Assembly: GCF_000221045.1 (NCBI RefSeq)
Contig: NC_015856.1
Coordinates: forward strand, 2,238,687 to 2,302,686
Reading direction: 5' to 3'
Length of the DNA stretch: 64,000 nt
Origin: Collimonas fungivorans Ter331
GTDB lineage: Bacteria; Pseudomonadota; Gammaproteobacteria; Burkholderiales; Burkholderiaceae_D
The position numbers and the translations under genes are program-made. Position 1 is the first letter of the stretch. Each line of letters opens with the position of its first letter. Below, piece after piece: positions 40,043 to 49,255 of the stretch. The notes beneath the pieces were generated by a model, which was not told the DNA's origin, did no database searches, and saw nothing but the letters and a program-made list of their open reading frames with translations.

Positions 40043-41086
40043 ATGCAACGACTCAGATGCAAGGGCCTGGCCAGGGCCTTGATGGTGACTGCGCTGGCGA
40101 TGAGCTTTGGCGCCATGAACCCCAGTTATGCCGCCAATGAAAAATTCGTCCTGATCAGCCACGCACCGGATTCCGATTCCTGGTGGAACACCATCAAGAA
40201 CGCCATCAAGCAGGCCGGCGAAGATTTCAACGTTACAGTCGATTACCGCAATCCGCCCAACGGCGACCTGGCCGACATGTCGCGCCTGATCGAGCAGGCC
40301 GCGGCCCGTCATTATGACGGCGTGATCGCCAGCATCGCCGATTTCAGCGTGCTGAAAAAAGCCATGGAAAACGTCACCGCCAAGAAAATCCCGCTGGTCA
40401 CCATCAATTCCGGCACCCAGCAGCAAAGTGAAGAGCTGGGCGCGATCATGCACGTCGGCCAGCCGGAATACGATGCAGGCAAGGGCGCCGGCGAAAAAGC
40501 CAAGGCAGCCGGCATCAAGTCTTTCTTGTGCGTCAACCACTATGCCACCAATCCTTCCTCCTTCGAACGCTGCCGCGGTTTTGCCGAGGCCATCGGTGTC
40601 GATTATAAAAAATCAACGCTGGATGCAGGCCAGGACCCGACCGGCATAGAGAGCAAGGTCAGCGCCTACCTGCGCAACAATCCCGGCACCCAGGCGGTGC
40701 TGGCGCTCGGTCCGGATTCGGCTTCGCCAAGCTTGCGCGCGCTGCAAAAGATGGGCTTGAAAGGCAAGATGTGGTTCGCTACCTTCGACCTGTCGGAGGA
40801 AGTCGCCAAGGGCATCAAGGATGGTTCGGTGCAGTTTGCGATTGACCAGCAACCCTACCTGCAAGGTTATATCCCGGTCGCGGTGCTGGCCATCATGACG
40901 CAAAACAAGACTACCGATGTCGCTACCATCCAGGCCAAGCTGAAAGCCAATCCGAAGTTCCAGGCGCGGCTGGCCGAATATGGCCTGGCGCCGCTCTACG
41001 GACCGCGCCACATCAGCTCCGGTCCTGGCTACATCACCAAGGATAATCTCGACAAAGTGCTGAAATACGCTGGCCAGTATCGCTGA
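40043..41086 (+). CDS. sugar ABC transporter substrate-binding protein, probable inositol-binding
   Basis: 347 residues from the ATG at 40043, which has an ACGGAG site; an ATG at 40016 is in frame but poorer. The signal peptide ends at SYAAN. The mature protein is a RbsB-like periplasmic binding protein (KFVLISHAPDSDSWWNTIKN, DGVIASIADFSVLKKAM). First gene of the operon that continues with permease, ATPase and iolC/J-D-E-B, so the ligand is probably myo-inositol. Confidence 0.9.
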   Translation: MQRLRCKGLARALMVTALAMSFGAMNPSYAANEKFVLISHAPDSDSWWNTIKNAIKQAGEDFNVTVDYRNPPNGDLADMSRLIEQAAARHYDGVIASIADFSVLKKAMENVTAKKIPLVTINSGTQQQSEELGAIMHVGQPEYDAGKGAGEKAKAAGIKSFLCVNHYATNPSSFERCRGFAEAIGVDYKKSTLDAGQDPTGIESKVSAYLRNNPGTQAVLALGPDSASPSLRALQKMGLKGKMWFATFDLSEEVAKGIKDGSVQFAIDQQPYLQGYIPVAVLAIMTQNKTTDVATIQAKLKANPKFQARLAEYGLAPLYGPRHISSGPGYITKDNLDKVLKYAGQYR

Positions 41087-41107
41087 TCCAGCGCCTTGTT
41101 TTAACAT

Positions 41108-41138
41108 GGCTGCCGGAGCGGCGACGCTGCCGGCAGCC
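41108..41138 (+). other. strong hairpin between binding-protein and permease genes
   Basis: Arms GGCTGCCGGAGCG and CGCT-G-CCGGCAGCC pair over 13 bp with a single bulged G and loop GCGA. It sits 22 bp after the binding-protein stop and has no T run. Such hairpins protect the mRNA of the binding protein from 3' decay, giving more of it than of the membrane parts. Confidence 0.75.
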
Positions 41139-41274
41139 GATAAGTGGAAACCCCAGGGGGACGATGCACCCGGGTCTTGCTACGCCCCGGCATCTCGCCA
41201 TACCCCGTCAGGCCGTTCCGTTTTGCGCCTCACCAGCGGCCGGCCAGCAGCCAATACAGGCAGGAGATACAACC

Positions 41275-42444
41275 ATGAATTCAAGCAGTGTGCATGCTGA
41301 CAAGCTAGGCGCCGACGGCGCACCAGCGCATCTTTCAGCGCCGCAGAAGACCGCGCCGAAAGACGAGCGGGTGCGCAAGGAAGGATCTTTGAAACGTTTC
41401 CTGGGACGGCCGGAATTTGCCTCGCTGGCAGGTGCGATCCTGGTCTTTATCGTATTCGGTTTCGCCGCCGGCGATTCGGGCATGTTCAACCTGGATGGCG
41501 TCGTCAACTGGATGCAGGTGGCGGCCTACCTGGGCCTGATTTCGATCGGCGCTTGCGTGCTGATGATCGCCGGCGAATTCGATTTGTCGATCGGTTCGAT
41601 GATCGGCTTTGCCGGCATGATGGTGGCGATTCCCACCGTCTATTTCCACTGGCCGTTCTGGCTGGCGGTGCTGTTTGCCTTTGCCGGCTCGATGGCGCTG
41701 GGCTGGCTCAACGGCTACCTGGTGGTCAAGACTCGGCTGCCTTCCTTCATCGTCACGCTGGCGTTCATGTTCATCTTGCGCGGCCTGACGCTGGCGTTGT
41801 CGATCATGTTCGCCAACCGCACCATCGTCAGCGGCGTCGGCGACCTCGCGGCGAACGACTGGCTGGGCAGCTGGCTGTTCACCGGCAATCTCGGCAGCGG
41901 GCTGTTCCACTGGATGGCCGCCCACGGCTGGATCGCCACCATGGCCAACGGCCAGCCGCTGGTAGCCGGCATTCCCAAGGTGATCGCCTGGTGGCTGGTG
42001 CTGGCGCTGGGGGCAAGTTTTGTGCTGGCGCGCACCCGTTTCGGCAACTGGATCTTCGCCGTCGGCGGCGACGCCAACGCCGCTAAGAACGTCGGCGTGC
42101 CGGTCAAGCGGGTCAAGACTTCGCTGTTCGTGTTCACCGCTTTCTGCGCCTGCCTGTTTGCCGTGCTGCAGGTGGCCGACGTCGGCTCGGCCGCGGCCGA
42201 CCGCGGCTTGCAGAAGGAATTCGAAGCCATTATTGCTGCAGTGATCGGCGGCGCCTTGCTGACCGGCGGTTACGGTTCGGTGATCGGCGCCTGCTTCGGC
42301 GCCCTGATCTTCGGCGTGGTGCAGATCGGCATCACCTATACCAATCTCAATTCGGACTGGTTCCGCGTGTTCCTCGGCGTGATGCTGCTGGTGGCCGTAT
42401 TGTTCAACAATTATGTCCGTCGCCGTGTGACGGAGGCGAGGTAA
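41275..42444 (+). CDS. sugar ABC transporter permease, probable inositol importer
   Basis: 389 residues from the ATG at 41275 with CAGGAG before it; an earlier in-frame start at 41164 would give an unlikely Pro/Arg-rich leader. About 45 hydrophilic residues precede some ten membrane helices. [20 protein letters not shown] is the RbsC-type signature, with the EAA-like loop in [20 protein letters not shown]. It is more like fructose/inositol permeases (FrcC/IatP) than the other permease in this window. Confidence 0.9.
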   Translation: MNSSSVHADKLGADGAPAHLSAPQKTAPKDERVRKEGSLKRFLGRPEFASLAGAILVFIVFGFAAGDSGMFNLDGVVNWMQVAAYLGLISIGACVLMIAGEFDLSIGSMIGFAGMMVAIPTVYFHWPFWLAVLFAFAGSMALGWLNGYLVVKTRLPSFIVTLAFMFILRGLTLALSIMFANRTIVSGVGDLAANDWLGSWLFTGNLGSGLFHWMAAHGWIATMANGQPLVAGIPKVIAWWLVLALGASFVLARTRFGNWIFAVGGDANAAKNVGVPVKRVKTSLFVFTAFCACLFAVLQVADVGSAAADRGLQKEFEAIIAAVIGGALLTGGYGSVIGACFGALIFGVVQIGITYTNLNSDWFRVFLGVMLLVAVLFNNYVRRRVTEAR

Positions 42445-42446
42445 TC

Positions 42447-43229
42447 ATGAGTGAAACCATTCTGGCGCTGGAAAACGTCAGCAAGTATTTCGGTTCGGTG
42501 ATCGCCCTGCAGAACGTCACATTGCGTTTGAAAAAGGGCGAAGTGCATTGCCTGCTGGGCGATAACGGCGCCGGCAAGTCGACCCTGATCAAGACGCTGG
42601 CAGGGGTGCACAAGCCGTCCGAAGGAGAGTACCTGGTCGATGGCAAGCCGGTCTCGTTCAATTCGCCGAAAGAAGCGCTGGATGTCGGCGTGGCGACCGT
42701 GTACCAGGACCTGGCCCTGGTGCCGCTGCTGTCGGTGGCGCGCAATTTTTTCATGGGGCGCGAGCCGACCAAGAAGATATTCGGCATCACCGTCATGGAC
42801 ATCAATTACGCAGCCGAGACGGCGCGCGAAAAACTGGCTGAAATGGGCATCATGGTGCGCGATCCGCACCATGCGATAGGCACCATGTCGGGCGGTGAAA
42901 AACAATGCCTGGCGATCGCCCGCGCGATCCATTTCGGCGCCCGCGTCCTGATCTTGGACGAACCGACCGCGGCGCTCGGCGTCAAACAGTCGTTCAATGT
43001 ACTCAAGCTGATTCACAAGGCGCGCGAGCGCGGCATTTCGGTGATTTTCATTACCCACAATGTGCATCATGCCTATCCGATCGGGGATTCCTTCACCTTG
43101 CTCAATCGCGGCAAATCGATGGGCACCTTCACCAAGGATAACGTCAGCAAGGACGAAGTGCTAGACATGATGGCCGGCGGCGCGGAAATGCAGACGCTGA
43201 TGAATCAGTTGGAAGGCATACAGGTCTAG
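42447..43229 (+). CDS. ABC transporter ATP-binding protein, single domain, probable inositol importer
   Basis: 260 residues, one ATPase domain: Walker [10 protein letters not shown], signature [15 protein letters not shown], Walker [13 protein letters not shown], His switch [10 protein letters not shown]. Unlike the double-domain RbsA type in the other operon it is the single-domain FrcA/IatA form that dimerises. It starts 2 bp after the permease and leads into the catabolic genes. Confidence 0.92.
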   Translation: MSETILALENVSKYFGSVIALQNVTLRLKKGEVHCLLGDNGAGKSTLIKTLAGVHKPSEGEYLVDGKPVSFNSPKEALDVGVATVYQDLALVPLLSVARNFFMGREPTKKIFGITVMDINYAAETAREKLAEMGIMVRDPHHAIGTMSGGEKQCLAIARAIHFGARVLILDEPTAALGVKQSFNVLKLIHKARERGISVIFITHNVHHAYPIGDSFTLLNRGKSMGTFTKDNVSKDEVLDMMAGGAEMQTLMNQLEGIQV

Positions 43230-43265
43230 TTCCAAGTTCAAACGGTTCAGTTAAGGAAAGCACTC

Positions 43266-45233
43266 ATGCCAAACACTAACAATACCTTCGCACCGGGCCG
43301 CAAGCTCGATGTGGTTTGCATCGGGCGCCTGGCGGTAGACCTGTATGCGCAGCAGATCGGCGCGCCGCTGGCGGATGTCAGCAGCTTCGCCAAGTACCTG
43401 GGCGGCTCTTCCGCCAACATTGCTTTCGGCTGCGCCAGGCTGGGCCTGAAATCGGCGATGCTGGCGCGGGTCGGCAATGAGCATAACGGCCAGTTCCTGA
43501 CGGCGGCGCTGGCGGCGGAAGGCTGCGATGTCAGCCAGATCAAGGTCGATCCGGAGCGGCTGACCGCGCTGGTGATGCTGGGCCTGAAAGACAAGGATAC
43601 TTTTCCCCTGATTTTTTACCGCGATAACTGCGCCGACATGGCGCTGGCGGAAGAAGACATCGATGAGGCTTTCATCGCCTCCAGCAAGGCGCTGCTGATT
43701 ACCGGCACCCATTTTTCCACGCAACAGGTGCATCGCAGCAGCAGCCTGGCGCTGGAATACGCGCGCCGCAACAATGTGCGCACCGTGCTCGACATCGATT
43801 ACCGGCCGGTATTGTGGGGCCTGACCCAGAAGGGCGACGGCGAGACGCGTTTCATCGCCAACGATGGCGTGACCAAACACCTGCAAGGCATCCTGCCGAA
43901 ATTCGACCTGGTGGTCGGCACTGAAGAAGAATTCATGATCGCTGGCGGCGGCCAGGACATCATCGCCTCCCTGCGGGCGGTGCGCGCCGTCAGCCAGGCG
44001 ACGCTGGTGGTCAAGCGCGGGCCGCTCGGCTGCGCCGTGATCCATGGTGCGATTCCAGCATCGCTGGATGCAGGTTTCAACTACAAGGGCGTGCAGGTCG
44101 AAGTGCTCAATGTGCTGGGCGCCGGCGACGCTTTCCTGTCCGGATTCCTGAAGGGCTGGCTGAACGGCGAAGACGATGAAAGCTGCTGCCGTTACGCCAA
44201 TGCCTGCGGCGCCCTGGTGGTGTCGCGCCATGCCTGCGCGCCGGCGATGCCGACGCCGGTCGAACTGGCGTATTTCCTTGAACATGCAGACCGCATGCAG
44301 CGGCCCGACCAGGATGCGCACCTGCAGCGCCTGCACCGGGTTACTGTGCCGCGCAAAACCTGGGATGAGGTGAATGTCTTCGCCTTCGACCATCGCAACC
44401 AGTTCTTTGAGCTGGCGCGCGAATTTGGCGGCGGCGGCGAGGCGCGCTTGCCGCAGCTCAAGCAGCTGCTGGTGCAGGCCGTGGCCGCCACCGAACAGGC
44501 GCTCGGTTTGCAAGGGAAGATCGGCATATTGTCCGACGACCGCTATGGCCAGGATGCGTTGAATGCCGCTACCGGACGCGGCTGGTGGATCGGCCGCACA
44601 GTAGAGCTGCCGCTTTCGAATCCGCTGGAATTCGACTATGGCCGTTCGATAGGTTCGCATCTGCTGAGCTGGCCTAAGGAACATGTAGTCAAATGCCTGG
44701 TGCAGTTCCATCCCGACGATGCGGTTGAAAAACGCCTGGAGCAGGAAGCCCAGATTCGCGGTTTGTACAACGCGGTGCAGGTCAGCGGCCATGAACTGCT
44801 GCTGGAAATCATTCCGCCCAAGGATTTGCCTAAGGCCGAGGATACCGTGCTGCGCGGCATCAAGCGTTTGTACAACCTGGGCATTTATCCCGAATGGTGG
44901 AAACTGGAATCGATGTCGGCCCGCCAGTGGGATGCGATCGACCGCCTGATCGCCGAGCGCGATCCCTATTGCCGCGGTGTGGTGCTGCTGGGGCTGGCGG
45001 CGCCGGTGGAAGAACTGGCGGCAGGTTTCCGCGCCTCGCGCCACAGCAAGACCTGCCGCGGTTTCATGGTGGGGCGGACGATTTTCCATGAACCGTCCAA
45101 GCTCTGGCTGCAAGGCCAGATCGACGATGCTGCCTTGATCGGGCAGGTGCGGGCCACATTCGAGAAACTGATCGGCGTCTGGCAAGCCAGCCGCAGCGAA
45201 CAGCCATCCAACCCAGCGGAGCGCGCAGCATGA
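43266..45233 (+). CDS. iolC: bifunctional 5-dehydro-2-deoxygluconokinase / DKGP aldolase (IolC-IolJ fusion)
   Basis: 655 residues. Residues 1-320 are a PfkB-family kinase (LGGSSANIAFGCARLGL; GAGDAF with the catalytic Asp), matching IolC, which phosphorylates 5-dehydro-2-deoxygluconate. Residues about 335-640 are a DUF2090 domain (VFAFDHRNQFFELA, IGILSDDRYGQDAL), the aldolase that cleaves the phosphate to dihydroxyacetone phosphate and malonate semialdehyde. The fusion is known in proteobacterial iol clusters. It overlaps iolD by 4 bp. Confidence 0.95.
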   Translation: MPNTNNTFAPGRKLDVVCIGRLAVDLYAQQIGAPLADVSSFAKYLGGSSANIAFGCARLGLKSAMLARVGNEHNGQFLTAALAAEGCDVSQIKVDPERLTALVMLGLKDKDTFPLIFYRDNCADMALAEEDIDEAFIASSKALLITGTHFSTQQVHRSSSLALEYARRNNVRTVLDIDYRPVLWGLTQKGDGETRFIANDGVTKHLQGILPKFDLVVGTEEEFMIAGGGQDIIASLRAVRAVSQATLVVKRGPLGCAVIHGAIPASLDAGFNYKGVQVEVLNVLGAGDAFLSGFLKGWLNGEDDESCCRYANACGALVVSRHACAPAMPTPVELAYFLEHADRMQRPDQDAHLQRLHRVTVPRKTWDEVNVFAFDHRNQFFELAREFGGGGEARLPQLKQLLVQAVAATEQALGLQGKIGILSDDRYGQDALNAATGRGWWIGRTVELPLSNPLEFDYGRSIGSHLLSWPKEHVVKCLVQFHPDDAVEKRLEQEAQIRGLYNAVQVSGHELLLEIIPPKDLPKAEDTVLRGIKRLYNLGIYPEWWKLESMSARQWDAIDRLIAERDPYCRGVVLLGLAAPVEELAAGFRASRHSKTCRGFMVGRTIFHEPSKLWLQGQIDDAALIGQVRATFEKLIGVWQASRSEQPSNPAERAA

Positions 45234-47098
45234 GTGCAGCCAAAACCATACGCCTGACCATGGCGCAAGCGCTGGTGCGCTACCTGGCCGCCTTGCGGGT
45301 CGATACCGCCGACGGCGAGGCGCCGCTGTTCGGCGGCGTCTTCGCCATCTTCGGCCATGGCAATGTAGCTGGCCTGGGCGAGGCGTTATACCAGCATCGG
45401 GAGCAGTTGCCGACCTATCGCGCGCATAACGAACAAGCCATGGCGCATGCCGCAATCGCCTATGCCAAGACGCACATGCGGCGGCGCATGATGGCGGTCA
45501 CCAGTTCGATCGGCCCGGGCGCCACCAACCTGCTGACGGCAGCGGCGCTGGCCCATGTGAACCGCCTGCCGGTGCTGCTGCTGCCGGGCGATATCTTTGT
45601 TTCGCGGCGGCCCGATCCGGTGCTGCAGCAGGTGGAGAATTTCCAGGACGGCGGCGTCTCCGCCAACGATGCGTTCCGGCCGCTGTCGCGCTATTTCGAC
45701 CGCATCTATTATCAGGAACAACTGTTGACGGCCTTGCCGCGTGCGATCCAGGTGCTGACCGACGCCGCCCAGTGCGGGCCGGTGACGCTGGCCCTGCCGC
45801 AAGACGTCCAGGCCATGGCTTACGATTATCCGGTCGAGTTTTTTGCGCCGCAGACAGTCAGGTTCCGCGCCCAGGGGCCGGCAACGGATGAGCTGCAGGC
45901 AGCGCTGGAGCTGCTGAAAAACGCCAGGCAGCCGTTGATCGTGGCCGGCGGCGGCGTGCTGTATGGCGAAGCCACCGAGGCGCTGCGCTGTTTTGCCGAA
46001 AAACATGCGGTGCCGGTGGCGGAAACCCAGGCTGGCAAGAGCGCCTTGGCGTGGCGCCATCCCTTGCAGCTGGGCGCGCTCGGCGTGACCGGCTCGCCGG
46101 CCGCCAATGCCTTGGCGCAGAAGGCCGATGTAGTGATTGCAGTAGGCACCCGGCTGCAGGATTTCACCACCGGTTCGCACTCGCTGTTCGGCCAGGCCAG
46201 GCTGCTGAGCATCAATGTCAATCCAGTCGACGCCATCAAATGGCAGGGGACGCCGATGTTGTCCGACGCCCGGCTAGGGCTGGCTGCCTTGTCGCAAGGC
46301 TTGCAGGACTGGCGTTCCAGCACCGGCTGGCACGCGCTGGCGCTGGAACAGGCCAACAGCTGGCGCGCCACGGTCGACAAGATCACCGGCCAGCGGGAAA
46401 TAGAGGCGCCGGCCTTGCCCTATGACGGCGAGGTGATCGGCGCGGTGCAGCGCTCCAGCATCGACTCGACCGTACACGATATCGTGGTCTGCGCCGCCGG
46501 CACCTTGCCGGCCGAATTGCATAAACTGTGGCGCACCTCGACTCCGGGCGGCTATCACGTCGAATACGGTTATTCGTGCATGGGCTACGAAATCGCCGGC
46601 GCGCTCGGCGTCAAGCTGGCGCAGCCGGAACGCGACGTGATCGTGATGGTGGGCGACGGCAGCTACCTGATGATGAATTCGGAAATCGCCACCTCGGTCA
46701 TGCTGGGCAAGAAACTGATCATCGTGGTGCTGGACAACCGCGGCTACGGCTGCATCAACCGCCTGCAGCAGGCCTGCGGCGGCGCGCCGTTCAACAACAT
46801 GCTGGAAGATTGCCTGCAGGGGCCGCAGGGCGCGCCGGCCGTCGATTTTGCCGCGCATGCAAGATCGCTTGGCGCGCTGGCGGAAAACGTCAAGACCATC
46901 GCCCAGCTGGAAGCTGCGCTGCAGCGGGCGCGCGCTGCCGACCGCACCTACTTGGTGTGCATCGACACCGACCCCGCGCGCACTACCGAAGACGGCGGCT
47001 GCTGGTGGGAAGTGGCGGTGCCGGAAGTGTCCGAACGGCCGCAGGTGCAAGCCGCGCGGGCCGAATATGAACTAGCCCGCCACAGTCAAAAAGTGTAG
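45230..47098 (+). CDS. iolD: 3D-(3,5/4)-trihydroxycyclohexane-1,2-dione acylhydrolase IolD
   Basis: 622 residues of thiamine-diphosphate enzyme. The catalytic Glu is in the AHNEQAMAHAAIAYAKTH block, and the ThDP/Mg motif is VGDGSYLMMNSEIATSVML...DNRGYG. IolD opens the inositol-derived ring to 5-deoxyglucuronate. Length is normal. Second catabolic gene, overlapping iolC/J by 4 bp, with iolE 31 bp further. Confidence 0.96.
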   Translation: MSAAKTIRLTMAQALVRYLAALRVDTADGEAPLFGGVFAIFGHGNVAGLGEALYQHREQLPTYRAHNEQAMAHAAIAYAKTHMRRRMMAVTSSIGPGATNLLTAAALAHVNRLPVLLLPGDIFVSRRPDPVLQQVENFQDGGVSANDAFRPLSRYFDRIYYQEQLLTALPRAIQVLTDAAQCGPVTLALPQDVQAMAYDYPVEFFAPQTVRFRAQGPATDELQAALELLKNARQPLIVAGGGVLYGEATEALRCFAEKHAVPVAETQAGKSALAWRHPLQLGALGVTGSPAANALAQKADVVIAVGTRLQDFTTGSHSLFGQARLLSINVNPVDAIKWQGTPMLSDARLGLAALSQGLQDWRSSTGWHALALEQANSWRATVDKITGQREIEAPALPYDGEVIGAVQRSSIDSTVHDIVVCAAGTLPAELHKLWRTSTPGGYHVEYGYSCMGYEIAGALGVKLAQPERDVIVMVGDGSYLMMNSEIATSVMLGKKLIIVVLDNRGYGCINRLQQACGGAPFNNMLEDCLQGPQGAPAVDFAAHARSLGALAENVKTIAQLEAALQRARAADRTYLVCIDTDPARTTEDGGCWWEVAVPEVSERPQVQAARAEYELARHSQKV

Positions 47099-47129
47099 GG
47101 GTTACCAGAGTTATATTGCGAGAGAGACC

Positions 47130-48032
47130 ATGACATTTAACGTAAAGATCGGCATCAACCCGATTTCCTGGATGAACGACGACCTGCCTTCGCTGGGCGG
47201 CGAGACGCTGCTGGAAACGGCGCTGGCCGAAGGCGCGCAGATCGGTTATCGCGGCTTCGAGCTGGGCAACAAGTTTCCCAAGGAACCGGCAGCGCTGGCG
47301 GCGGTGCTCGGCAAATACCGGCTGGAATGTATTTCGGGCTGGTATTCCGGCCGCCTGGCGACCGGCACGGTGGAGGATGAAATCGCCGCCGTCGGTCCGC
47401 ACCTGCGGCTGCTGGCGGAAAACGGTTCCAAGGTCATGGTGTACGGAGAAGTCGCCAACGCCATCCAGGGCCGGCCGGATCCGCTCTACAAGCGGCCGCG
47501 TTTCCTGAGCGACCTGGAGTGGCGGCAGTATGCCGACAAGCTGACTGCGTTTGCGCGTTTCACCTTGTCGCACGGCGTGCGCCTGGCTTACCACCATCAC
47601 ATGGGCGCCTACGTTGAAACCCCGGCCGATATCGAACGCCTGATGGCGCTGACCGGCGATGAAGTCGGCTTGCTGTTCGACAGCGGCCACGTCACGTTTG
47701 CCGGCGGCGATCCGTTGCAGGTGCTGGAGCAGCATATCAAGCGTGTCTGCCATGTCCATTGCAAGGATGTGCGGCCGGCGGTGGTGAAGATGGCGCGCAA
47801 CGGCAACTGGAGTTTCCTGCAGGCGGTGATCAACGGCGCGTTTACCGTGCCGGGCGACGGTGCCATCGATTTCGACGGCTTGCTGCGCTTGCTGTACCGG
47901 CATGGCTACGCCGGCTGGCTGGTGGTCGAGGCGGAGCAGGATCCGGCCGTCGCTCCGAGCTATCAATATGCCGACATGGGTTATCGCCACTTGGCCGGGC
48001 TGGTGAACATCATCGGCAAGGAGGCGGCATGA
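47130..48032 (+). CDS. iolE: myo-inosose-2 dehydratase IolE
   Basis: 300 residues of TIM barrel, starting KIGINPISWMNDDLPSLGG, a signature of IolE. Metal-binding residues are probably in LLFDSGHVTFAGG, VCHVHCKDVRP and WLVVEAEQDP. It removes water from 2-keto-myo-inositol to give the dione that IolD hydrolyses. A GAGAGA site precedes the ATG; the end overlaps iolB by 4 bp. Confidence 0.95.
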   Translation: MTFNVKIGINPISWMNDDLPSLGGETLLETALAEGAQIGYRGFELGNKFPKEPAALAAVLGKYRLECISGWYSGRLATGTVEDEIAAVGPHLRLLAENGSKVMVYGEVANAIQGRPDPLYKRPRFLSDLEWRQYADKLTAFARFTLSHGVRLAYHHHMGAYVETPADIERLMALTGDEVGLLFDSGHVTFAGGDPLQVLEQHIKRVCHVHCKDVRPAVVKMARNGNWSFLQAVINGAFTVPGDGAIDFDGLLRLLYRHGYAGWLVVEAEQDPAVAPSYQYADMGYRHLAGLVNIIGKEAA

Positions 48033-48823
48033 GCTTGCTCGTCAAGGGCCAGGCGCAAGGACGGGAAATCGTCAGCGTCACGCCGCAGTCGGCCAACTGG
48101 CGTTTTGTCGGTTTTGCCGCCTATCGCCTGGCGGCCGCTGAACGGATCCGCTTCGATACCGCCGAGCGCGAGGTGTGCATCGTGGTGCTGCGCGGCGTGG
48201 TCAGCGTGCAGGCCGGCGACCATGCCTGGAAAGAAATCGGCGAACGGCAAAGCGTGTTTGACCAGAGTTCGCCGTATGCCGTGTATGTGCCGCACAGCCA
48301 CGCCGTCACCATCAGCGCCCATGGCGATGCTGAAATTGCGGTCTGCAGCGCGCCCGGCCATGGCGGCCTGGGCGCGCGGCTGATCGAGCCGGGCATGGCC
48401 AAGCGTTCGGTGCGCGGGCAGGGTAGCAATACGCGCTACGTCTGCGATATCCTGCCGCAGACCGAACCGGCCGATCATTTGCTGGTGGTGGAAGTGGTGA
48501 CGCCGGGCGGTCATTCTTCAAGCTACCCGCCGCACAAGCACGATACCGATAACCTGCCGCAAGAGAGCTTCCTCGAGGAGACCTATTATCATCGCCTCAA
48601 TCCGCCGCAGGGTTTTGCTTTCCAGCGCGTGTATACCGATGATCGTTCGCTGGACGAATCGATGGCGGTGGAAAACCACGACGTGGTGATGGTGCCGCGC
48701 GGTTATCACCCGGTGGTGGCGCCGCACGGCTACGACAGTTATTACCTGAACGTGATGGCGGGGCCCAAGCGCGAGTGGCATTTCAAGAACGATCCGGCCC
48801 ATGAATGGATGTTGCAGCGCTGA
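48029..48823 (+). CDS. iolB: 5-deoxy-glucuronate isomerase IolB
   Basis: 264 residues from the ATG overlapping the iolE stop. A double cupin with SSYPPHKHDTDNLPQES as metal-binding block and EETYYHRLNPPQGFAFQRVY, MVPRGYHPVVAPHGYDSYYL near the end; all typical of IolB. It turns 5-deoxyglucuronate into 5-dehydro-2-deoxygluconate, the IolC substrate. Last gene of the operon. iolA, for malonate semialdehyde, does not follow. Confidence 0.95.
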   Translation: MSLLVKGQAQGREIVSVTPQSANWRFVGFAAYRLAAAERIRFDTAEREVCIVVLRGVVSVQAGDHAWKEIGERQSVFDQSSPYAVYVPHSHAVTISAHGDAEIAVCSAPGHGGLGARLIEPGMAKRSVRGQGSNTRYVCDILPQTEPADHLLVVEVVTPGGHSSSYPPHKHDTDNLPQESFLEETYYHRLNPPQGFAFQRVYTDDRSLDESMAVENHDVVMVPRGYHPVVAPHGYDSYYLNVMAGPKREWHFKNDPAHEWMLQR

Positions 48824-48891
48824 TCCGATGCCGGTTTGGAACATCGCCTATGACGGGCCGTAAATAATTGCATAAAAATCGCAAACTCCGA

Positions 48892-48921
48892 TTGACCGGA
48901 TCCATGGAATTCACGTATTAT
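48892..48921 (+). promoter_or_regulatory. likely promoter of tRNA-Leu
   Basis: TTGACC (48892-48897), 18-bp spacer, TATTAT (48916-48921), 45 bp before the mature tRNA 5' end. Confidence 0.6.
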
Positions 48922-48966
48922 TCGGTCTTCGGAATTGCAGTAAGTCTTACGGGGCTTCGCATTACG

Positions 48967-49051
48967 GCCCACGTGGCGGAATTGGTAGACGCGCATGGTT
49001 CAGGTCCATGTGCCGCAAGGTGTGGGGGTTCGAGTCCCTCCGTGGGCACCA
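48967..49051 (+). tRNA. tRNA-Leu (anticodon CAG)
   Basis: 85 bases including encoded CCA. Acceptor arms GCCCACG and CGTGGGC pair perfectly; anticodon stem CATGG/CCATG encloses loop TTCAGGT, giving anticodon CAG for CUG codons; a class II variable arm follows (TGCCGCAAGGTG area) and the T loop GGTTCGAGTCC is canonical. Transcribed alone, with a terminator 26 bp after. Confidence 0.97.
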
Positions 49052-49076
49052 GGCAACTGGTGTTGGAAGTAAAGAG

Positions 49077-49112
49077 AAACCGCATAAACATCAATGTTTA
49101 TGCGGTTTTTTT
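49077..49112 (+). terminator. terminator of tRNA-Leu
   Basis: A perfect 14-bp stem AAACCGCATAAACA/TGTTTATGCGGTTT with loop TCAA, running into seven T (49106-49112). The 140 bases from here to 49255 hold nothing I can recognise. Confidence 0.93.
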
Positions 49113-49255
49113 CTTTTCCGGCCCAATTTTTCCTGGTTTTATCGATTGTCCGCAGTAGGAAATACCACCAGCTGAAAAGTGTCCTGGCCGCAGCTGAAGG
49201 GCGCCAGGGCAGTCATCCAGGATGCCCAGTGCCTGACTTCCATGCTCGCGGTCTT

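Noticed and set aside
43251-45455. 734-codon open frame on the minus strand
   Set aside because: Antisense to the IolC-IolJ fusion, whose domains are clear.
48967-49051. tRNA-Leu as attachment site of an integrated element
   Set aside because: No integrase gene and no repeat of the tRNA 3' end was found downstream in the window.
48868-49158. 96-codon open frame across the tRNA
   Set aside because: It runs through tRNA-Leu and its terminator, so it cannot be a protein gene.
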